From Idiomarina fontislapidosi (GTDB lineage: Bacteria; Pseudomonadota; Gammaproteobacteria; Enterobacterales; Alteromonadaceae), in NCBI RefSeq assembly GCF_003226255.1, contig NZ_QJST01000016.1, positions 1-64,000 of the forward strand: a stretch of DNA of 64,000 nucleotides. The letters run 5' to 3'. Below are positions 9,035 through 16,270 of the stretch, in pieces. Position 1 is the first letter of the stretch. Each line of letters starts with the position of its first letter. Made by a program: the position numbers and the translations under genes. Below the pieces are notes generated by a model that saw nothing but the letters and a program-made list of their open reading frames with translations, ran no database searches and was not told where the DNA came from.

Positions 9035-9781
9035 TCAGTCAGGCCAGTTTAGGGAGCGATTAAGAGCGACGATGTCAGCGTGGGTCGGGCTCGCCCCGAG
9101 CTTCCCAAATTGTTCAGGCAACTGAGCGCGCTTCCGAGGTGCCTCGCCTTCCACGGCCACGGCCAGAGCTTTGCGCATTGTCTCGGCATCCCAGTCGCAG
9201 CAGTAGGCGGGCGTTGAGGGCTGTTGTCGCCACGACTCCTCCAGAGTGCCGCCATCCAGCGGGTCAAAGCCGATCTCGTCCACCAGCCCCATGACCGTGC
9301 GTTTCTGCTCAACATCGTCTCCCGCAACCGCAACCGCGAGTCGGTCTTCCGCCCCTTCAGGGCGGCTCAACTCGGCCAAGGAATAGGCAAGAATGTTATT
9401 GAAGGCTTTGATCACGGGAAGACCAAGCTGTTGCGAGACCCATAGGCTCTCTACCTGGCCTGCATCGATTTCGTGAATGCGTGGATCTCCCAGCTCTGGG
9501 TAGTAATTGCTTGTGCTAACCACCGGAACCGTTTTTGGGACGCTTTCGAAGAGCGGTTTGGGGAGCTTGGCAATCGCAGAGAGCGGGATCGCCAGGATAA
9601 TCAGATCTACTCCCTCGACTGCGCCGCGAGTGTCGACAGCCTCAGCGCCGATTTCGTTCGCGAAGGGCCGAGCGTCCTCAGGACCCCTGGAGTTTGCTAC
9701 CCGAACCTGATGGCCCGCTGCGCTTAACTTGCGAGCAAGCGTGCCGCCGATATTACCGATACCAATTACGCCAATTTTCAT
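9035..9781 (-). CDS. NADP-binding oxidoreductase, F420-dependent NADP reductase-like family
   Basis: The product (about 248 residues) starts with a textbook Rossmann loop, MKIGVIGIGNIGGTLARKL, then VANSRGPE, a pattern typical of NADP binding in the F420-dependent NADP reductase family. Downstream motifs include DLIILAIPLSAI, VVSTSNYYP and VIKAFNNI. I take the ATG at 9781 rather than the one at 9799 because family members begin directly with MKIG, and GGAGG lies 11 bases before it. Gammaproteobacteria generally lack F420, so the real partner is probably NADP and an unknown electron carrier. It is probably first in a two-gene unit with the downstream oxidoreductase, divergent from the HxlR gene. 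Confidence 0.85.
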   Translation of the reverse strand: MKIGVIGIGNIGGTLARKLSAAGHQVRVANSRGPEDARPFANEIGAEAVDTRGAVEGVDLIILAIPLSAIAKLPKPLFESVPKTVPVVSTSNYYPELGDPRIHEIDAGQVESLWVSQQLGLPVIKAFNNILAYSLAELSRPEGAEDRLAVAVAGDDVEQKRTVMGLVDEIGFDPLDGGTLEESWRQQPSTPAYCCDWDAETMRKALAVAVEGEAPRKRAQLPEQFGKLGASPTHADIVALNRSLNWPD

Positions 9782-9881
9782 TTCTGTACTAGCCTCCATC
9801 GTTGCTTTCGATCAAAATAGAGGTAAACAAACGTAATGACAAGAACCTACCAAAAAGTGCAATACCCACCAGGAGGTAAGT
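9782..9881. promoter_or_regulatory. Divergent promoter region between the oxidoreductase and HxlR genes
   Basis: The 100-bp gap separates divergent transcripts and must hold both promoters. The HxlR family usually binds such shared regions. The segment near 9815-9850 is AT-rich. I could not pick out an unambiguous operator by eye. Confidence 0.45.
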
Positions 9882-10244
9882 ATGACCGATCGAGACTGGC
9901 GCTGCGAGGACCCTGAACAGCAGCTCGTCTGGGCTTCTGCAACAAGCGAAGCTTTGAGAGTGCTTGAGGGCAAATGGAAAATCGTCATCATAATTCAACT
10001 ATTTGCCGCCAAATCGCCTTTGCGGTTTTCCGAGCTGGAAAGACGTATCGAGGGGGTGAACCAGAAGATGCTAATCCAACAGCTCCGACAGTTGGAGAAG
10101 GACGGCATTGTCGGACGGATGGTTTATCCGCAAGTGCCCCCAAAAGTGGAGTACACCTTGACCGAGATGGGGATAGCGCTAGGCCCCTCTGTGGAGGCGC
10201 TAGTTGACTGGGCCTTTATGCGCCGCGAAGCCCTTGGCCATTGA
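9882..10244 (+). CDS. HxlR-family winged-helix transcriptional regulator
   Basis: The 120-residue protein has the complete HxlR pattern: ALRVLEGKWKIVIIIQLF, then RFSELERRIEGVNQKMLIQQLRQLEKDGIVGRMVYPQVPPKVEYTLTEMG, i.e. recognition helix plus wing. An excellent AGGAGG ribosome site precedes the ATG. Its N-terminal cysteine at residue 8 (DWRCEDP) is where several HxlR/DUF24 regulators sense electrophiles or oxidants, so a redox-sensing role is plausible. It is transcribed away from the two oxidoreductase genes, which are its likely targets. Confidence 0.9.
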   Translation: MTDRDWRCEDPEQQLVWASATSEALRVLEGKWKIVIIIQLFAAKSPLRFSELERRIEGVNQKMLIQQLRQLEKDGIVGRMVYPQVPPKVEYTLTEMGIALGPSVEALVDWAFMRREALGH

Positions 10245-10337
10245 TTTCAGAAGGTTTGAGCTTGTACTGACGCGTCATTAGTGTCGGCATCTAAGCCAAC
10301 CTGCTCCGATATTTCTCCAGGACGAGAGGATTACCGC

Positions 10338-10508
10338 CCTGGAGGACTTTCCAATCGCTACACATACCTATCTGATTTGGATAACTTTGAGCTCATTCCA
10401 TGCGCTCTAATAGGACGCCTCTTGGAGATATGAGCGGCACATACGCTATTAATCTGGATAAGTTGTCGTAGGAATCCCAGTGCGTGAGTTTTCCAAATCA
10501 GATGGAAA
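10338..10508. repeat. 171-bp direct repeat, copy B
   Basis: This is the second copy of the repeat at 7520-7690, in the same orientation and of the same length. The two copies enclose 2.65 kb with the two oxidoreductases and the HxlR gene and nothing else. Both keep the inverted ATCTGATTTGGA motifs and end together at CAGATGGAAA, after which the flanks diverge. Confidence 0.9.
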
Positions 10509-11045
10509 CGACGGGCTTTCAGTCCAGTAACCTCCCTGCCAGTGCTTATGCGGCTGGTCCTAAGCGCCTCGAAAAAGACTCGCTGGGCACTTGTTGATGT
10601 TTTCCAGACTCGACGTTTACTGATTTGGCGTGAATGGGCCTCTGAAAGGGCCTTCATGAGGCTATTTCGGTTAGCGAGCACCTGGTGCTATTCAGCCTTG
10701 CTCGAAACGGCCTCGCAAAGGCCTTTCTCAAAGAAGAATGTGTGATTCGAATTCGTACAGTCATCAGTGAATCAAAAAATGCTTCTGAGACCGGAAAATG
10801 ACTTTCACATGTGAAAGTCATGCAGCTAACTTGATCATTAAATGCACAAAATCCACTCGTGTAAGCCCTAATTTTGCGATTATGGCATTCTTTTTCTGGT
10901 TTCTTGTGATTTTTATCTATTAATAATCAATGGCTTATTAGCCGACCTCTCCTTTGCGCCCTTTTTGGGCAATTCCGCGGTTCTCCCCTAAGACGAATAT
11001 TTCCGATGATTGATCCGAACGATTCACAACCCAACTGGAGTAGTC
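10509..11045. other. Non-coding region between repeat B and the AlpA-like gene
   Basis: No convincing gene is present; the open frames here give compositionally odd translations without family motifs. Two related short hairpins, GGCCT/AGGGCC at 10637-10652 and GGCCT/AGGCC at 10709-10723, lie about 72 bp apart. A perfect 24-bp palindrome lies at 10798-10821. A GCCC-TTTTT-GGGC hairpin lies near 10959. The stretch from about 10840 is AT-rich and probably carries the promoter of the AlpA-like gene. Confidence 0.5.
10798..10821. promoter_or_regulatory. Perfect 24-bp palindrome upstream of the AlpA-like gene
   Basis: The two 12-base arms (left arm ATGACTTTCACA) are exact reverse complements with no loop. 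It lies 224 bp before the ATG of the AlpA-like gene, inside the island's regulatory region. A perfect gapless dyad suggests a binding site for a dimeric protein such as an island regulator or a recombination factor. The binder is unknown. Confidence 0.6.
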
Positions 11046-11243
11046 ATGAAGAAACAATCAAACACCACGACTGAGCGTCTGCTGACCTATGAGGAGGTCT
11101 GCACTGTTCTGAAGACATCGCAGGCAACGCTACGCCGTTATGTAAAACAAGGTCGGTTCCCGGCACCAGTGAAGCCTAACCCCAATGGCCGAGCCGTTCG
11201 CTTTCGCTATCAGGATGTGAAAGCTTGGCTGGACAAGCTGTGA
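11046..11243 (+). CDS. AlpA-family HTH regulator/excisionase-like protein
   Basis: The 65-residue protein carries a MerR-like winged helix: LLTYEEVCTVLKTSQATLRRYVKQGRFPAPVKPNPNGRAVRFRYQDVKAWLDKL is the hallmark layout (key positions EEV, RYVKQGRFP, W63). AlpA relatives activate or assist excision of integrated elements. The ATG at 11046 is chosen because GGAG lies at a good distance and the extra upstream codons lack one. It is followed after 13 bp by the DUF927 gene, so the two are probably co-transcribed. Confidence 0.85.
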   Translation: MKKQSNTTTERLLTYEEVCTVLKTSQATLRRYVKQGRFPAPVKPNPNGRAVRFRYQDVKAWLDKL

Positions 11244-11256
11244 GAGGTGCGGGCTG

Positions 11257-12933
11257 ATGCAATACAAACTGCAAGAAGACGGGCTCTATGCATTGTCAGG
11301 TGACCACTGGCAGCGTGTAGGCGGTTGGATTCAGGTAATGGCTCGAACCAGATTAACCGACAAACGGCACGGACACGGAGCGTTGCTGGAATGGCAGAAT
11401 TTCGATGGTGTGAAGCTACGTGAGGTCGTCTATGCCCGAGATCTCAACAGCGATAATGCCCGACAGGTGCGAGATATGCTGGTTGATACCGGTTATCCAC
11501 TGACACCCGGGCAGGCAAGCTGGAGTCGGCTTCAGCACTATCTGTTGGAACAGATGGCTCTCGCCGAACCGGCAACAGTGGTTAATCGAACGGGTTGGCA
11601 CGGTGGAGTATTTGCCACCAGTAACTGGACGATCGGCTCAGCTGGCGAGCCGCACCATTTCGTAGGCCAATTATCAGGCACTCCGACATTAGAGGAGTCT
11701 GGAAATCTCAGCGACTGGCAGACTTATGTCGGTCAGCTATGCCGAGGCAATCCATTAGCAATATTCAGCGTTGGCACGGCACTGGCTGCGCCACTTATTG
11801 CGCCTGCTGGTATGGAAAATGGCGCAATCCATCTGGTTGGAGCATCGTCGACTGGGAAGACGACCTTGTTGCAATTGGCGGCCAGCGTCTACGGGAGCAA
11901 CCGCTATGTCCGCAGTTGGATCTCAACGAGCAACGGATTAGCGGCAGTCTCTTCAGAGCACAACGACATGCTGTTGCCACTGGATGAAATCGGAATGGCT
12001 CGTCCGGAAGACATCGATACCGCTATCTATCAGATCATGAACGGCTCGGGGAAGTTACGGGCTAACGTCTCCGGCGACCTCGCCGCGACCTCGCATTGGC
12101 GGACGCTGGTGTTGAGTAGCGGCGAAGTCTGGATTGCTGAGCTACTTCAGCAGATCGGTAAACCGTTACGCGCAGGCCAGCAGATACGACTGGTGGAAAT
12201 TCCTGTATTTGGAGCCCAAGGGGCGTTCGATGAACTACACGGTCATAAGCACCCTCAGCAGTTTGTGGACGAGCTGAAATCGTCTTGTCAGCGCTACCAC
12301 GGCACTGTCATTCGGGAGTGGGTGTCATTGCTGACCGAACGTCACACTGAGCTAAGTCAGTATCTAAATCATGAGGTTGGTCGTCTGAGCGGTGCTTGGG
12401 CCAACGATCAGATGGCATCCCAAGTGCAACGGGTCATCCGGCGATTTGCCTTGATTGGGGCAGCACTTTGCCTCGGAAGCAGAAATTTCATCCTCCCATG
12501 GTCCGAAGAGGAATCTCTATCGGCAGTCCACAGAACTTTGAAGGCCTGGCTGGATAACAGGGGTCATTCCAGAAATTCTGAGGAATTCCGGCTTCTCAAA
12601 GCGCTGGAGCGGGCCATGAAAGTCTGGGAGCGCAGTCTCAGTGATATCGAACAAGCGAGTGGCCAGGGGGGAGCTGGTTTTCGACGCTCACACGAGGGAC
12701 GCGCGTTGTGGTTGATCTATAAATCGCACTTCCTAAAGCGGCTCGGGCTGCCGACCCATTACATGAGGGAAGTGGAGGTGCTGTTACAGCGCGACTGCCT
12801 GGTGAGTAATGAGCGCTCCCGGGGGACCTACAAAACCAGGGTCAATGGAGATTTGCAGCGGTTTTTCGCGCTCAGGCCTGACCAAGTTAGGCGGCAACTT
12901 GAAGAATTGGAGAGGATCGAACATGAGGACTGA
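11257..12933 (+). CDS. DUF927 P-loop ATPase of an integrative element
   Basis: At 558 residues it matches DUF927 proteins, which are found in integrated elements and phages and are thought to act as replicative helicase-like ATPases. Visible features are the N-terminal DUF927 motif VNRTGWHGGVF (about residue 108), Walker A GASSTGKTTLL (about 199), the Walker B-like LLPLDEIGMA (about 242), and a winged-helix-like tail. It sits between the AlpA-like gene and a second small HTH gene, a core layout common in satellite-like islands. Its exact activity is unknown. Confidence 0.8.
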   Translation: MQYKLQEDGLYALSGDHWQRVGGWIQVMARTRLTDKRHGHGALLEWQNFDGVKLREVVYARDLNSDNARQVRDMLVDTGYPLTPGQASWSRLQHYLLEQMALAEPATVVNRTGWHGGVFATSNWTIGSAGEPHHFVGQLSGTPTLEESGNLSDWQTYVGQLCRGNPLAIFSVGTALAAPLIAPAGMENGAIHLVGASSTGKTTLLQLAASVYGSNRYVRSWISTSNGLAAVSSEHNDMLLPLDEIGMARPEDIDTAIYQIMNGSGKLRANVSGDLAATSHWRTLVLSSGEVWIAELLQQIGKPLRAGQQIRLVEIPVFGAQGAFDELHGHKHPQQFVDELKSSCQRYHGTVIREWVSLLTERHTELSQYLNHEVGRLSGAWANDQMASQVQRVIRRFALIGAALCLGSRNFILPWSEEESLSAVHRTLKAWLDNRGHSRNSEEFRLLKALERAMKVWERSLSDIEQASGQGGAGFRRSHEGRALWLIYKSHFLKRLGLPTHYMREVEVLLQRDCLVSNERSRGTYKTRVNGDLQRFFALRPDQVRRQLEELERIEHED

Positions 12934-12993
12934 CGTGGTGTTCCCAATTTCCCAGTTTTCCCACTTTGGTTATGACGGTGTAGGGGTAGAGCG

Positions 12994-13338
12994 ATGACAG
13001 AAAAAGAAATGTTACAGCGAGTATTGCAGGACATGATGGTTCTCAAGAAGATAATTTTGGACCATATCAGTGGCAGCAAGGCCCCGGAGGCCGACAAGGA
13101 GATCATGAGTCTTGAAGACTGCGCGGAATACACGGGACTGAAGAAAAGCACGCTGTACCAGTTAACCTCCCAAAAGAAGATCCCTCATTTCAAGCCAAAT
13201 GGTCACCGGATTTTCTTTCGCCGCGCAGACATCTTGAAATGGCTCCAGTCCAACCGGATCGCGACAGCGGACGAGATCGAACAGTCGGCTGCTCAGCACC
13301 TAGTGAGGCATCGAAGACCAGGACGGCGGAGTGTTTGA
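12994..13338 (+). CDS. Small HTH (helix_turn_helix_17/excisionase-type) protein
   Basis: The 114-residue protein has a short N-terminal helix (EMLQRVLQDMMVLKKIILDHI), then an excisionase-type HTH: MSLEDCAEYTGLKKSTLYQ, KKIPHFKPNGHRIFFRRADILKWLQ. Such proteins often act as directionality factors for the adjacent integrase. It is convergent with the integrase gene, and a hairpin separates the two ends. Three spaced TTCCCA copies (12941, 12949, 12958) lie in its leader. The basic tail (RHRRPGRRS) may also touch DNA. Confidence 0.8.
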   Translation: MTEKEMLQRVLQDMMVLKKIILDHISGSKAPEADKEIMSLEDCAEYTGLKKSTLYQLTSQKKIPHFKPNGHRIFFRRADILKWLQSNRIATADEIEQSAAQHLVRHRRPGRRSV

Positions 13339-13354
13339 TGTGGGGCAGGAGGAA

Positions 13355-13377
13355 AGAGGGGCTGTGAAAGCCCCTCT
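13355..13377. terminator. Hairpin between convergent HTH and integrase genes
   Basis: AGAGGGGCT and AGCCCCTCT pair around a 5-base loop between two converging genes. It lacks a strong T-tract on either strand, so its efficiency as an intrinsic terminator is uncertain. Confidence 0.5.
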
Positions 13378-13383
13378 CGTCAC

Positions 13384-14574
13384 TTAGGCTGCACATTCCC
13401 CAACCTCGTCCAGTGTCTCATCAAATATGTCAGGAAAACTCCTCATGGCCTCTGTGCGGCGAGTTTCGAGTATGTCCGCATAGATTTCGGTGGTTCGCAG
13501 CTCACTATGGCCCAGAAGCCGGGACAACGAGTAGATATCCACACCCCTGGCCAGTTGATTGACCGCAAAGGTGTGCCGTCCGGCATGGAAAGTGACATTC
13601 TTGGTGATTCCTGCCCGCATGACCCACTGCGCTAATGCAACGTTGGTGTAGGAGTCATACTTCAGACCCCTGAATACCCTATCGCCTGGCTTACCGCGAT
13701 TCTCAAGGTTCAACAATCTCACCGCTGAGTCTGGAAGATCCAGGTATTGCAGTGAGTTCCCGGCGTTCACCAGCTTCTTCTGCCGAAAAATGATGCGGTA
13801 GTGGCCATCGGCGAATTCCTCTATCTCACCCCAGACCAGCTTGTGGATATCTGACCAGCGAAGGCCGGTAGTGCAGGAAAACAGGAAAGCCCGCCTCAGC
13901 ACGTCATACCGGCACTCGGCTTTGGTCAGAGCCCGGACCTCTTCGAGGGTCAAATACGTTCGTTTGGTGTTCTCCGGTTTGATGGACTTGACCTGTTGAA
14001 CCGGGTTGTCGCGGACAATGCCATCCCGATAGGCTTGGTTGAGCGCTGCCCGAACCTTGTTGAAGTAACTGCTGGTCGTGTTCTTGGCCAGTTTGGTACC
14101 GGATTTGGTAGTGGCTTCATGCTGAAGGTAATGCCGGAACCCCTCCAGAAATCGCTTATCGACTTGCTCAAAGGTCAGTTCAGACAAGCCATGGTAACGG
14201 TGCAGGTGGTGACGGGTAGAGATCCAGATCGAATGGTTGGATTTGCTTCCGGAAGCTTTCTCGTCAGTCAGCTGGTCGAAGTAATCGAAGAAGCTGGCAG
14301 AAAGCTTGGTCCGATCATCCAATCCATGTCGTGACGACTCGATTTCCAACAGCCGCTTTGCCCTGATGGCCTCAGCCTTCTGATTCACGGTCTTGTTGTG
14401 CTCACGCTCCGCCGGAAGGCGGGGTTTGTCGTAGAGGAACAGGTTCAGGGGCTCATATGAGCGCTTCTGCGCCCGAGAACCGTTCTGGCCTGTCTTGGAA
14501 CCGTGATAGTAGACCAGTCGCAAGGCACGGTGGCCGTTCTTGTCTGGTTCGCGTTTCTGGATAGTGATTTTCAT
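13384..14574 (-). CDS. Tyrosine recombinase/integrase of the island
   Basis: The 396-residue protein is a phage-type integrase. Its catalytic residues can be placed: Arg in TTGLRWSDIHKL, Lys in IFRQKK, His-x-x-Arg in FHAGRHTF, His in LLGHSE, and nucleophile Tyr in TEIYADI. The SAM-like core-binding domain includes HLHRYHGLSELTFEQVDKRF. The N-terminal arm-binding part and overall layout recall integrases abundant in Bacteroidetes elements, which is unusual in a gammaproteobacterium. The gene points away from mnmE, with its start 170 bp from the mnmE stop, as expected for an integrase beside its attachment site. Confidence 0.92.
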   Translation of the reverse strand: MKITIQKREPDKNGHRALRLVYYHGSKTGQNGSRAQKRSYEPLNLFLYDKPRLPAEREHNKTVNQKAEAIRAKRLLEIESSRHGLDDRTKLSASFFDYFDQLTDEKASGSKSNHSIWISTRHHLHRYHGLSELTFEQVDKRFLEGFRHYLQHEATTKSGTKLAKNTTSSYFNKVRAALNQAYRDGIVRDNPVQQVKSIKPENTKRTYLTLEEVRALTKAECRYDVLRRAFLFSCTTGLRWSDIHKLVWGEIEEFADGHYRIIFRQKKLVNAGNSLQYLDLPDSAVRLLNLENRGKPGDRVFRGLKYDSYTNVALAQWVMRAGITKNVTFHAGRHTFAVNQLARGVDIYSLSRLLGHSELRTTEIYADILETRRTEAMRSFPDIFDETLDEVGECAA

Positions 14575-14588
14575 GTTTTGCTCCTTTT

Positions 14589-14635
14589 GTGCTCCGAGTG
14601 CTCCGAAAATTTATACTCGGAGCACACACGGAGCA
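14589..14635. promoter_or_regulatory. Nested inverted repeats upstream of the integrase
   Basis: GTGCTCCGAGT at 14589-14599 is mirrored by ACTCGGAGCAC at 14615-14625. A second pair, TGCTCCG at 14599-14605 and CGGAGCA at 14629-14635, interleaves with it, giving four copies of the GCTCCG half-site in 47 bp. The position between the integrase start and the attachment end suggests an operator for the integrase or arm sites bound by it. Confidence 0.65.
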
Positions 14636-14741
14636 AGAGGGGGCAAAACGGATCAAACTGCTTGCAAAGAAATAGAATAAATTTCTTTATAAAACAATGG
14701 CTTATTTGAATTTGGTTGGATGCTTTTCGATCTTTTTGGCC

Positions 14742-14762
14742 GTTTCACTTCCCAATGCAAAA
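14742..14762. other. Probable attachment-site core at the 3' end of mnmE
   Basis: The last codons of mnmE (FCIGK and stop) form the boundary between core and island DNA. The 3' end of mnmE (trmE/thdF) is the known integration site of the SGI1 family, and the integrase lies directly beside it here. The exact crossover bases and the second att copy cannot be seen in this window. Confidence 0.5.
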
Positions 14763-16148
14763 CGAACCAAAGATCTGTCCGAGCAAATCGTCAGAGGTAA
14801 ATTCACCCGTGATCTCGCTGAGATGCTGCTGCGTGAGTCGTAGTTCCTCGGCAAGCAATTCACCCGCTAAGTTCAGTTCAAGATGCTCTTGCCCTAATAA
14901 TAAGTGAGACTTGGCTTTTTCTAACGCATCAAGGTGGCGGCGGCGAGCCATAAAGCTGCCTTCCGATGTTGCGCTATAGCCTACACAATGTTTTAAATGC
15001 TCACGTAATTGCTCGATCCCATGACCTGTTTTTGCCGAGAGTTGAAGCACTGGGATGCCATTATGCTCAGTTAAGCCAATACTTTCTTGTGTCAGATCGA
15101 CTTTATTGCGCACGACGGTAAATGGCATGTCATCGGGTAACTGCGCGAAGAACTCCGGCCAAATATCGTCGGGATGGATTGCACTGGTGTCTTGGCTATC
15201 CACCATAAACAATACACGGTCGGCTTGCCGGATTTCATCCCATGCGCGTTCAATACCAATACGTTCGACTTGGTCGGGCGACTCCCTTAGCCCTGCGGTA
15301 TCGATGATATGCAGTGGCATGCCATCAATCTGAATATGCTCCCGAAGCACATCACGGGTTGTGCCAGCAATTTCTGTAACGATTGCGGATTCACGACCGG
15401 CTAATGCGTTTAGCAAACTTGATTTGCCGGCATTTGGGCGGCCAGCAATAACAATACGCATACCTTCGCGCATCAATGTACCCTGTTTGGCTTGTTGCTC
15501 TATATGGAACAACTGATCAATGATTTCAGCTAAATCAGTGGCAACCTTCCCATCTGAGAGAAAATCAATTTCTTCGTCGGGAAAATCAATAGCCGCCTCA
15601 ACGTACATGCGTAAATGAATCACGGCATCGACGAGGACATCAATTTTATGTGAAAACTCGCCCTTTAAGCTTTGTAGAGCGGCTTTAGCGGCTTGTTCAG
15701 AATTAGTATCGATGAGATCGGCGATCGCTTCAGCTTGGGTTAAGTCGAGTTTGTCGTTTAGGAATGCCCGTTCGCTAAATTCGCCAGGGCGAGCAGGGCG
15801 AATATCAGGTAGTTCAAGAATCGCTTTAATAATCATATCGATAAGAACAGGTCCGCCGTGTCCTTGAAGTTCAAGCACGTCCTCGCCAGTAAACGAGTTG
15901 GGACCTTTAAAAAATAACGCGATACCTTCGTCGAGTAGTTGGCCGTCTTTATCATAAAAAGGAACGTACTCGGCCTTTCGTACGGGTGGGCAATGACCAA
16001 TTAATGCATGAGCAACGTGTTCAGCTTGAGGACCGCTAACACGAACAATACCTACGCCACCACGACCTGGCGGTGTGGCCTGTGCCACGATACTATCATT
16101 ACTGAATTCGTTGTTTGTGATCGTTGGCTCATGTACTGATGGGTTCAT
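14745..16148 (-). CDS. mnmE: tRNA uridine-5-carboxymethylaminomethyl modification GTPase
   Basis: MnmE works with MnmG to modify the wobble uridine of several tRNAs. The 467-residue protein has the N-terminal folate-binding domain ([20 protein letters not shown]), a helical domain, an inserted G domain ([19 protein letters not shown], the switch [25 protein letters not shown]) and the invariant C-terminus FCIGK. It is slightly longer than the E. coli protein at the N-terminus; TGAGGT before the ATG supports this start. Its final codons lie at the island junction and are intact. The neighbour expected downstream, mnmG, is displaced by the island. Confidence 0.97.
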   Translation of the reverse strand: MNPSVHEPTITNNEFSNDSIVAQATPPGRGGVGIVRVSGPQAEHVAHALIGHCPPVRKAEYVPFYDKDGQLLDEGIALFFKGPNSFTGEDVLELQGHGGPVLIDMIIKAILELPDIRPARPGEFSERAFLNDKLDLTQAEAIADLIDTNSEQAAKAALQSLKGEFSHKIDVLVDAVIHLRMYVEAAIDFPDEEIDFLSDGKVATDLAEIIDQLFHIEQQAKQGTLMREGMRIVIAGRPNAGKSSLLNALAGRESAIVTEIAGTTRDVLREHIQIDGMPLHIIDTAGLRESPDQVERIGIERAWDEIRQADRVLFMVDSQDTSAIHPDDIWPEFFAQLPDDMPFTVVRNKVDLTQESIGLTEHNGIPVLQLSAKTGHGIEQLREHLKHCVGYSATSEGSFMARRRHLDALEKAKSHLLLGQEHLELNLAGELLAEELRLTQQHLSEITGEFTSDDLLGQIFGSFCIGK

Positions 16149-16226
16149 AGTTCGGACCTCAACGCTAAATAGAAAAAACTAACGACTAGTGTACAAGAAA
16201 ATCGCTACTAGTCGCTCAGAAAAAGC

Positions 16227-16252
16227 AAAGCCCGGTCGAAACCGGGCTTTTT
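16227..16252 (-). terminator. Intrinsic terminator after yidC
   Basis: AAAGCCCGGT and ACCGGGCTTT pair around a CGAA tetraloop between yidC and mnmE. It has T-rich runs on both sides and can act in either direction. Confidence 0.8.
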
Positions 16253-16270
16253 GTTGGTTGCGTTCTGCAG

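Larger units (their letters stand above)
1..14744. mobile_element. Genomic island inserted at the 3' end of mnmE (left end outside the window)
   Basis: The stretch carries a tyrosine integrase whose start faces the mnmE 3' end, excisionase-like HTH genes, a DUF927 ATPase, a type I restriction locus, a GmrSD-like gene and a repeat-bounded redox module. None of these belongs to the conserved gene order right of it. In many Gammaproteobacteria mnmG follows mnmE; here foreign genes do. Base composition is patchy: hsdS is AT-rich, hsdR to the integrase GC-rich. The right boundary is placed at the mnmE stop codon. I found no second copy of the mnmE-end sequence, so the left boundary probably lies upstream of base 1. 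Confidence 0.8.

Noticed and set aside
10358-10681. 107-codon minus-strand frame across repeat B
   Set aside because: About half lies in the repeat, the translation is compositionally odd with many Arg/Ser and no motif, and the region looks regulatory.
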